DNA from: Plicaturopsis crispa FD-325 SS-3
Taxonomy: Eukaryota > Basidiomycota > Agaricomycetes > Amylocorticiales > Amylocorticiaceae
DNA: 24,956 nt
Reading direction: 5' to 3'
Assembly: GCA_000827205.1 (NCBI GenBank)
Contig: KN832576.1
Span: 235,672-260,627, forward strand
In this document: positions 17,803 through 24,956 of the stretch, in pieces
Layout of the letters: every line of letters starts with the position of its first letter
Numbering within the stretch: position 1 is the stretch's first letter
The notes under the pieces: model-generated
The model's input: the letters and a program-made list of their open reading frames with translations, nothing else
Told to the model about the DNA's origin: nothing
Databases searched by the model: none
Translations under genes and position numbers: made by a program

Positions 17803-20800
17803 ATGCCAGTGATTTCGTCGCAAGATATTCTACAGCAAGGTACCCCGCAAGCCGCTGCACCCAAACGGACTCGAAAACCGAAGAATTTGGCATACGATGG
17901 ACCTGGCTCATCTAGCATGCATTCCTGGGCATCCGGGTCCCATTCCAATAATTTTCCCTCGTTGTCCGCATCCGCACCGACGCTGCCATCTGCGCGTACT
18001 CCCCACGATGATTCCGATTATCTCCCATTGTTCGGCCAGACATATTCGCAGGCTAACACTCTTTCCTCGCCGCCACGGTCCCCGTCGGGAACGCGCGTGC
18101 ACGGAAATCGGTCGGAGAATTCGGACACCCCAGACACATTTCGACACCAATCACAGAATCAAACACCGGCCAATTTCGCGCAAGCATCTGAGCGCAGGGG
18201 TCGTGTGGGACGCGCGGAAAGGATCGCCTCAGCGCTCGAGATCCTGCGCGCCGGCCATCTGACACCGACAGATCTATTTCTCGACGTCCTGGATGCGTCA
18301 AACGACGCGTTGTCGCACTTTCGACGCGGCATGTTCGAGAATGATAAATTTTCGAAGATCCTCGATGCAGCCATGGCCTTGCCGGATGGCAAAGAGGTAC
18401 TGGATAGTTGGATGAGTCGGTATTCACTTCCCCTCGTCCTATCGACCGTCACGCGCGAGATGGACGCCGTCACAAAAGCCCTTCGACTTACCATCAACGA
18501 CATTACACCAGAATTCATCGACTCTTGGAGTCTCGATTCGACAGCTGGAACTGCTGGACGCGACAAGGCGCCTGTAACGCTGGAGATCCTACGATGCGCG
18601 TCGCAGACGCGGCGTGCAGGAGAGCATAACAAGGTGAAAAAAGATCCTTCCGCGGTAAGTCCCATTTACCGTAGATTTTGGTGTCATCGCCTAATGGGCC
18701 TTCTGTAGTTCTGTTATGAGATGCTCGGGTCCCTCGGAAACCACCGTTCGCAGGCGAGTATGAATACACAGGCGATCCAAGGCCTCTTCGTCTGGGCAAC
18801 GGGGTGCTCACGGCAGATAATCGACGTGCTGCAGAAAACAGGTTTCTGCATCTCGTACGATTCTGTCCTCAAGCTCGTCAATAACCTCGCTTCCTGCTCT
18901 ATTGAGCAGGCCCGTATCGTCGCGCGCGGTCCCCATGCACTCTGTTGGGATAACATCAACATCTCGACGTCTATATTCACGGAACAGCGCGTAAACGGCC
19001 CCTCTAAAGTCCGTTCTGGAACCGTCGCAGTCCTGTATAAACTGCCGAACGCCAAACGATCCGATATGCTTCTGGCTCCCATGCTCGAGCGCGCTAAGAA
19101 AGCACCGGGACTGTCCTTCAACGCGGATATCCGCCCCACTCCCGATCAGTCTGCTTCCTTCAACGCGCAGCTACTAGTACACATCCTCCGCATGCTCTTT
19201 TTGTTTACGAAAGGCTGGGAGTTGTACGAGGGTCTCCCCGAGTTCCAACACCTGGCACGGCGTCGTCAGCTTCCTCCCGGCTATTGCACCGAGCAGTTTC
19301 CGGTCCGTGCGTCGACAATTGAGGAGGCGTCCGTCGAGGGGAATATTGCCGTCCCTGAAGATGTTTACCTCGCCCAACTCGAGATGGCGTACGAAGAGCT
19401 CATCTTGTACGGGATACCTACAGGTCCAGACCAGAGTACAAATGCTCGCATCCGCGGCGCCAAGATAATGCGACGCAAGGATGTGAATCCTTTCACTCGG
19501 ATGGAGGTATTTCAGCAGGCGTTCGGACTGTTTCACCTCTGCCTTAACCTTATTTGGGCGCTCCTTCACATACACCGCGGCTCGTTAAAACAGCTGGGAA
19601 GCCTCACATACTTCTTCACGTTGCTCGATAAGGCCCGTCTCGGATCCGAGCACCCGGATTACCACACACTTCTGGCTGCGCTCATGCAGATCTTGAACGG
19701 CCTTGTTCTCAGTGCGTGGAAAGAAGAATGCGGACACGCATCTTTCGAGGCCTTTGCCGCATCGAAACCAACACCTCAGGAACTTCTAGCAATCGCCCAG
19801 CAGATTCTATACAAATACTGTACGCCAATGGACGAGCCCCAACCGCCATTAACGAAGCCAAAGCCAGCCGACGCAATGAGCACTGATTCCGACTCAGACG
19901 CGGCGCCATCAGACGACTCTCCCGACGCCACTGGCTCTGCGGGACGCAGTGGAACACAACGACCTGTTCCACAAGACGATAATCCGCACAGAAACCTTCG
20001 CATACTCACGCGAGACTTGCTCTATGTTGTCGAACTCATACGAGCCATCTCGGACGGTGATATCGGACGGATCGAAGACATTCTCGGAAGTCTAGCCATG
20101 ATGTTCCGCGGTGCAGGCTCGAACAATTATTGTACGGAGATCCTGCACTTTCTCCACAATCTCAAGCACGTCTGGACGCCCGAGTTTGCGTAGGTGGATC
20201 TATATTCACTCGTAAATTTGTAGCTAAGTTATCTTTCGGACGCAGGAACATAATGCGCGACATAATGCTTGTCAATACAACAGGCCAAATTGGGCATTTC
20301 CTACCCATTGACCTTAACATTGAGCACATAATTGGATTCCTCAAGGTAGTGTACAGTTTACTGGTGTTCCGCCGGCTCGTAATCTGATGTCGTCGTGTTG
20401 TGTTGGTGCGCAGATATTATTCCTCTCGAAAGGAATGTACGGCTCATGGGAGCGTCTCGGCGATATATCTGCGGCAATAAATCACATACAGAAGGTCAAG
20501 AAACAGGTCGGATTGTCCCTCGGTGCCAAATATCACGGCAGAACACACACGACACCTGACACGTCCGCTTCCGTGTGGAAGGTCTTCCACAAAGTTCAAG
20601 AGCTTGGCCTTCACACTTTCACTCCTGACCGTGACGGCAACGATTCCTGCAAAGCCACGGTCGATATCTTATTAACGGGTGAGAAGAAACTCAAGAGCTC
20701 GACACTCGGGACTATCAACAAGAAGATACGGTCCCTCTTCTCCGGTGTCAGCACATTGGACGAAGAAGACGACCTGCCTGCAGTCGATATCAATATCGCC

Positions 20801-20833
20801 AGCAACGAGGAGGTGGTCTCAGACCTCGAGTAA
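17803..20833 (+). CDS. DUF6589-type protein, intact, unknown function
   Basis: Four exons join in frame to 950 aa: 17803-18654, 18709-20189, 20246-20345 and 20414-20833, all with GT-AG introns. The N-terminal about 140 residues are Ser/Pro-rich with a basic patch (PKRTRKPKN). A helical region follows (ILRAGHLTPTDLFLDVLDAS). The conserved core includes ALCWDNINIS (Asp365), then, near residue 735 and on, DGDIGRIEDILGSL, FRGAGSNNYCTEILHFL, MLVNTTGQIGHFLPIDLN and EHIIGFLK. These are blocks I associate with the DUF6589 family, which is expanded in agaricomycetes. The C-terminus is acidic. The spaced acidic residues and the multi-copy habit suggest a transposase-like RNase H fold, which is inference. 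The gene is convergent with, and 51 bp from, the RecQ-like gene. The start has a good context and no upstream ATG in frame. Confidence 0.75.
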
Positions 20834-20884
20834 ATTCTTTTAGTTCACTATTGCGACACTGCTATTAATATTGAATAAAAATCG
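20834..20884. terminator. Convergent 3' ends with poly(A) signal
   Basis: The 51-bp gap between the two convergent stop codons is A/T-rich and has AATAAA at 20874-20879 on the plus strand, suited to the DUF6589-type transcript. The two messages probably overlap at their 3' ends. Confidence 0.5.
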
Positions 20885-22697
20885 TTATAGTACTGGTTCC
20901 GGGAGTATAAGATGAACCCGCTTGGCTCTCTTTGCAGGTGGCTCATTGAGATCGCTGTTCGTCCTCGGCATACCTTCAATTTCGACAGAAGGAGGCCCGT
21001 TCTCCTTTCCCTCGGCCTTGCGCTTCATCCGAGGCTTGGGTCTTGGACGGTCCGGTGCTGCATTGCTCGCTTTGACTGCAATGCTTTCCATCTTCGCCGC
21101 TCTAGCTTTGGCAGCTGCCTCTGCTTTCTCTTCTGCCCTCCTTTCCCTCTTTCGAACTGCCTCAGCCTTGTCTTCCGCTCTCCTTCTCTCTGTTGCTGCC
21201 TTCTTTTCCTCTCTCTCCCTTGCGGCCACCTCCTTCGCGAGCACCTTCCGCTCTTTCTCGCGTGCAGCATGTGCTGCTTTCACCTCTGCCTGAGCTGCTT
21301 TAGCCGCCGCTTTTTCTATCTCCAAGCTGCGCGCAGCCTCCGCTTTCACGTCCTCAAGTCCCTGGCTATACTCGGAGATGACGGATAAAATCGAAGCACC
21401 CCACTGAGCAGTCCATGCTTCGGTCTCGTCCAATGCAGATACAATGTCTGACACTGCCTGTATGGAGTCGTGGGGCATCCTCGAGAGCAGCTTGATGGAC
21501 ACGTCGTCCACAATATACGAGGCAAGGCGGACGGCGCGAAGGGCATCGGACGAATGAGATCTTGTCCGCCACTCAACCAGGAGCTGCTCAAGGGGTGCAC
21601 GCTCAGGGACCGGTCTGTATTTTGTCGCGGCCCTTCGCTCAACAGCTGGCTCGGTCGCTTCCTGACGTATCGGCGCCTGGAAAAAGGACTGTAAATCAAA
21701 TCCGTTTCCGGGGTGTCGATCGCAGCACCATTGATTCGTGAAGTCCAGTGCTGTATATGAGATGTAAGCCATTTGTGATGATGAAACTAGGTGAAATCTG
21801 CTTACCTGTCTCACTGTGATCACTCAAATAGGATGCCCAGAACTGCCGAAGGCAGCCCGAACTTTGCACATATGCTAACGACGCACGGCCAATGCGGTCC
21901 TGCTTGCTGCGATTCCCGTCTTTGGGTTTAGGCATGTGGGGCTTATCTGGATCTGGGTCTTCATCGTCTGCTTCAATTTCGATGTCGTAGGCCCAGGGTT
22001 CCGCCATGACAAGGAAAAGCGCGCAAGTTGTCGAGTCACGGCCTCCGCGCCCCGCGCGCTGAACAGAGTCGGTCCCATTCGTAGTTAAGCCATATTGTAA
22101 GACTCTCTCGATTCCAGGGATGTCGAGACCCTGAAAATTTCAGATCAGGATGAAAACAATTATGATCATACTGCACTGCGTAGCTTACAGTCGACGCGCC
22201 AGACGTTGCACACAGGATTCGGCACCTTCCCGTTGGTGATTCGAAGTTGGCGTAGACTTTGTTGAGGTACGCCTTTGACATTCCTGAGTGGTAGTGAACA
22301 ACGATCCCCGTGTCACAGAGCTCCTTCGACAAGCGACCGTTAAGATGAATAGCGACGTCACTAGATTCCGGCTTCGAGTCATGGAATACAATTGTCTTCG
22401 GAATCGGCCCTATCGATCCCGTATAGTTTTCGGGGACGAGGAAATCGAGGTTCGAGAGATTACTTGTCCCTCCAATGAGAGGAAGAGTCGCATAAGTGAT
22501 ATTCGGGCGGTTTGTCGAGGTCCGTACAGTAAAGCAGTCTTGGTGAATCTGTGTCTTCTCCTTGACGATACGAAGCGTATGGTCGGTCAACGATGCGGAG
22601 AGGAGCTGAAAGGGAGTTCCTTTCTGCGAGAGGACACGCAGATTCTCGAGCCGTCCCCATGCTGGACGGTATGCGGGTTCACCGTGCTTTGGTACGC
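20885..22697 (-). pseudogene. RecQ-like DNA helicase, 5'-truncated by an LTR element
   Basis: Three exons remain: 22697-22189, 22130-21806 and 21750-20885, joining in frame to about 565 aa. Visible parts are YRPAWGRLENLR, motif III as LLSAS, motif V (CATSGASTGLDIPGI across the first splice) and motif VI (VQRAGRGGRD), typical of RecQ-like superfamily 2 helicases. A long Ala/Glu/Lys/Arg coiled coil follows (about 21370-21080), with a basic, PRPKPRMKRK-type tail. The ATP-binding Walker A and DExH motifs should lie just upstream but are absent: 20 bp before the first exon, which begins after a good intron acceptor (TGATGCAG), the gypsy LTR starts. The protein left could not hydrolyse ATP. RecQ-like genes are known in multiple, often subtelomeric, copies in basidiomycetes. 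The remaining exons show no stops, so the disruption is recent. Confidence 0.85.
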
Positions 22698-22717
22698 CTG
22701 CATCAGCAAAACAGCCA

Positions 22718-22958
22718 TGTGATGGGCAAGAGTAGAGCGAGGAAATAAGTGAGCGTGCGAGAACTCGAAGACTCAGTGCGAACGCGGAGGAGAGTGAGTG
22801 AGCACGAAGTGGGAGAAAAGCAAGAGTGCCGATAACTGGCGTTGATTCAGCAAGGAATCGTACAGGTAAGCGCACGAACTATATACAAGCTGAACGGAAC
22901 TATAGATAGGCTAAACAGTGCTCGAATATAGGTAAGGGTCGGTGCCTTGACCCTTACA
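22718..22958 (-). repeat. LTR of Ty3/gypsy element (3' LTR)
   Basis: On the minus strand a 241-bp segment starts TGTAAGGG and ends CCATCACA, immediately after a purine-rich tract. TGT...ACA ends are normal for LTRs. The first 27 bases form a perfect 9-bp stem (GTAAGGGTC with GACCCTTAC, 8-bp loop). It abuts the truncated helicase. The second LTR lies outside the window. The bases AGCCA at 22713-22717 would be the target duplication if the site is 5 bp. Confidence 0.75.
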
Positions 22959-22976
22959 GTACCTCCCCTCCAGCTG
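22959..22976 (-). other. Polypurine tract of the Ty3/gypsy element
   Basis: The minus-strand sequence CAGCTGGAGGGGAGGTAC lies directly before the LTR start and about 10 bp after the end of the integrase frame, the expected place for plus-strand priming. Confidence 0.7.
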
Positions 22977-22985
22977 AAAAACTAG

Positions 22986-24467
22986 CTAGCGACGAATAAT
23001 CGGATCGAGACGGACAGCGGGTTTGGAAACACGGCCGGAACGGGTGGTAGTCTGAGCAGGAGGAACATAAAAAGAGAGTGGGTTTTCGCGGACGGGAACG
23101 GGTGAAATAGGACGAGGAATGAAATCTGCACTCCGGGAGGGTGTCGTGGAGTGCGGCTCGGACACGACGGCGAGGGCGGAGTCAAGCTCGGACGCAACGG
23201 GGAGGGCGGAGCTAGGCTCGGACGCGCTGTCAGCAGCGGAGTCGCGCGACTCGGACACTGCTCGGGATCCAGAGGGGACGACGGTGTTTGAGACGGTATT
23301 ATCGACGGTATTTGTAGAAGTGTTTGAACTAGAATTAGAAATAGAAAAAGAACGGGATAAGTCGAAAACATGGGGACGAGGAGCGCGGGTATGACGGCGG
23401 TGAAAGCGCTCGATTAGCTCGTTGTTGGTGGTAGGGATGTCGGAGAGAGGGACCCAAGAGTTTTCGGACTCGGGTAACGACTTCCAGCGAACGAGGTACT
23501 CGAAACGGTGCCCGATCTTCCGGCATTCGAGTAGGGAGTGAATGTCGAGAGCGGCGTCGTTGTCTAGAGAGAAGGGGGTAGGTTCGGAATGAGGATGAAA
23601 GAGGGAGGGGTCGGAGTAGGGTTCGAGGAGGGAGACGTTGAAGACGGGATGGAGACGCGAGAGGTAGGAAGGGAGTTCGAGATGGAAAGCGTTTGAGCCG
23701 ATTTTTCGAAGTATGGGGTAGGGACCGAGGCGACGATGGTCGAGTTTGCCGGTAGGACGAGTGGTGGTGATGTTGCGACGACGGAGCCACACGAGCTGAC
23801 CGGGTTTAAGATCAGGTGCCGGTAGGTGGTGCTTGTCGTAAGCGACGGCCTGTAGTCGTTGGGCATTCTCGAGCTCCGCGCGAAGCTCAGCGTGAATATG
23901 CTCGAGCCTGCGCGCGAGATCGTCGGCGGCAGGAACGGTCGAACGTTCGGAAATCTGCATCTCGAAAGTGGGGTGAAAAGCGCCGTTAGCATAAAATGGG
24001 GTAGACTTGGTCGAGGCGTTCTCGAGATTGTTGAACGCAAATTCTCCGACTGGGAGATAGTCAACCCAGTCGTCCTGCTGGTAAGATACGTACGCGCGCA
24101 GGTAGGTCTCGAGCGTTTGGTTGGTTCGCTCGGTCAGACCGTCAGTCTGTGGATGATAAGCTGTAGAAGAATTGACGTCAACTTTGAGTAAAGTCATGAG
24201 CTCTTTCCAAAACTTCGAGACAAAAAGAGACCCTCGGTCGCATACAATCGACGAGGGGAGGCCGTGGTAGCGGAATATGCGGTCCATGAACAGCCATGCG
24301 AGGTCGGGCGCGTTCATGGATTCGCGGCACGGGATGAAATGCGCAGCTCGGGTGAACCTGTCGCAGACGACCCAGATCGAGTCGTAGCCGTGCGAGACAG
24401 GGAGCTTGACGATGAAGTCCATGGTAATAGCCTTCCATGGACGTTCGGGGATTTCGAGAGGCTTGAG
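22986..24467 (-). CDS. Ty3/gypsy (chromovirus) integrase with chromodomain, 5'-interrupted
   Basis: The 478-codon frame from the ATG at 24422 extends upstream in frame to about 24467 (LKPLEIPERPWKAIT). It has the integrase core with the acidic triad: Asp in MDFIVKLP (residue 2), Asp in VCDRGSLF (62) and Glu in QTDGLTERTNQ (98), the last two separated by 35 residues. A GPY/F module follows (RRLGPYPILRKI), then a chromodomain (HRFEYLVRWKSLPESENSWV, about residues 300-320) that in this clade steers insertion to marked chromatin. The tail is Ser/Asp-rich. Everything before the core (the zinc-binding HHCC domain, RNase H, reverse transcriptase, protease and gag) is missing because copia sequence begins at about 24468. 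The visible part has no stops. It acts on the element's cDNA in the nucleus. Confidence 0.88.
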   Translation of the reverse strand, partial: LKPLEIPERPWKAITMDFIVKLPVSHGYDSIWVVCDRFTRAAHFIPCRESMNAPDLAWLFMDRIFRYHGLPSSIVCDRGSLFVSKFWKELMTLLKVDVNSSTAYHPQTDGLTERTNQTLETYLRAYVSYQQDDWVDYLPVGEFAFNNLENASTKSTPFYANGAFHPTFEMQISERSTVPAADDLARRLEHIHAELRAELENAQRLQAVAYDKHHLPAPDLKPGQLVWLRRRNITTTRPTGKLDHRRLGPYPILRKIGSNAFHLELPSYLSRLHPVFNVSLLEPYSDPSLFHPHSEPTPFSLDNDAALDIHSLLECRKIGHRFEYLVRWKSLPESENSWVPLSDIPTTNNELIERFHRRHTRAPRPHVFDLSRSFSISNSSSNTSTNTVDNTVSNTVVPSGSRAVSESRDSAADSASEPSSALPVASELDSALAVVSEPHSTTPSRSADFIPRPISPVPVRENPLSFYVPPAQTTTRSGRVSKPAVRLDPIIRR

Positions 24468-24739
24468 TGTCAGAAACTATAAGTGCGAACGGATCGCGTC
24501 TCAGCCGCACGGTAGAATGTGGAACGACTGAGGAAAGGGATAGAAAAAGAAAATTACAAGTGCCCATGCTGACTAAGCCCCCTAAGACCTTCGAGTCCTT
24601 TTTGCCGCCCAACTGTGGCACGGCAAGTTTGAGCTGAAGCCTTTGTTTGGTTGTGTTATTGCCCTCTGAAACAGAGTGCGGTAATGACGCCAAACAGCAG
24701 CCACTGGAATCTCTGGGTGAAGGATGCGCGCGGGCTCCC
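24468..24739 (-). repeat. 3' untranslated region and probable LTR of Ty1/copia element
   Basis: This 272-bp stretch links the stop codon of the copia frame to the gypsy integrase. Its end on the minus strand (TTTCTGACA) fits an LTR terminus. I could not fix where the LTR begins, since several TG dinucleotides are possible. If it is a clean insertion, CTCAA (24463-24467, minus) should recur on the far side. Confidence 0.5.
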
Positions 24740-24955
24740 TTATTCAGATCCAGTTTTGACACTCCCACTCGAGCGCAGCCGGAGTCCCATGGCCTTGGAA
24801 AATTTCCAGTGCTTGTCAGGAGCGAGCGCCTTAGTGAGAACGTCTGCAACCATGTCGCCAGTCGGAACATAGCGAACAACGGCTTCACCACGAGCAACCA
24901 GATCATCGCGCACAAAGTGGTACTTCCGCTGAATGTGCTTGGTACGTGCGCGATA
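24740..24955 (-). CDS. Ty1/copia polyprotein C-terminus (RNase H), partial
   Basis: The last 71 codons of a minus-strand frame read into the window and end at a TAA. The pattern RTKHIQRKYHFVRD, then VVRYVPTGDMVADVLTKAL and KHWKFSKAMGL is the classic C-terminal RNase H end of Ty1/copia polyproteins. The rest (gag, protease, integrase, reverse transcriptase) would lie beyond base 24956. No stop or shift is seen in the visible part. The product works in the cytoplasmic particle during reverse transcription. Confidence 0.85.
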   Translation of the reverse strand, partial: YRARTKHIQRKYHFVRDDLVARGEAVVRYVPTGDMVADVLTKALAPDKHWKFSKAMGLRLRSSGSVKTGSE

Positions 24956-24956
24956 C

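Larger units (their letters stand above)
22718..24467 (-). mobile_element. 3' part of a Ty3/gypsy chromodomain retrotransposon
   Basis: The integrase core, chromodomain, polypurine tract and 3' LTR are in canonical order on the minus strand. The element lies in the RecQ-like gene in the same orientation and is itself interrupted by copia sequence. If the copia copy is a clean insertion, the rest of the gypsy element continues beyond the window. Confidence 0.8.

Noticed and set aside
20912-21388. Plus-strand frames of 123-158 codons rich in Leu, Ser and Cys
   Set aside because: They are the complement of the Ala/Glu/Lys/Arg coiled coil of the RecQ-like gene.
23119-23394. Plus-strand frame with repeats of SDATGRAELGSDA type
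   Set aside because: It is the complement of the Ser/Glu/Asp-rich tail of the gypsy integrase frame.

Overview
The window looks like a mobile-element-rich region of a basidiomycete genome, probably an agaricomycete. The grounds are many GT-AG introns of about 48-83 bp, CT-rich promoters, a Plavaka-type (CACTA superfamily) transposase, a DUF6589-type protein, a RecQ-like helicase, and chromodomain Ty3/gypsy and Ty1/copia retrotransposon pieces. No housekeeping gene, tRNA, rRNA or CRISPR array was recognised. All family names come from reading the sequence; nothing was searched.

Layout. Bases 1-3078 are mostly non-coding, with a striking cluster of palindromes at 555-690 and a weak, Pro/Ser-rich spliced reading frame at 1251-1928. 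Bases 3079-17485 look like one 14.4-kb LTR element on the minus strand. It has a full 344-bp LTR with an adjoining polypurine tract at the left (its 3' end) and a 282-bp, almost identical but truncated LTR copy at the right (its 5' end). The interior shows no reverse transcriptase, protease or integrase. It carries a very long modular reading frame of 1,600 codons, broken by a single in-frame TAG and built from repeated modules, and a further 646-codon piece with the same modules. Between the two pieces sits a nested DNA transposon unit: an intact 931-aa Plavaka transposase (nine exons, plus strand), with an intact 695-aa AT-hook protein (seven exons, minus strand) transcribed divergently from a 159-bp shared promoter.

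Bases 17486-24956. An intact 950-aa DUF6589-type gene (four exons, plus strand) ends 51 bp from the end of a convergent RecQ-like helicase gene (minus strand). The helicase keeps motifs III-VI and a long charged coiled-coil tail. It has lost its N-terminal half, including the ATP-binding and DExH motifs, at the edge of a Ty3/gypsy LTR (22718-22958). The gypsy integrase-chromodomain part follows, and is itself interrupted near 24467 by the 3' end of a Ty1/copia element that runs off the window.

How it fits together. At least three layers of insertion are visible: Plavaka in the non-autonomous LTR element, gypsy in RecQ, and copia in gypsy. The near-identical LTR copies imply a recent insertion, so the long open frame with one stop codon and no pol is the most unusual object here. 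The DUF6589/RecQ convergent pair is a second candidate for a poorly described mobile unit.
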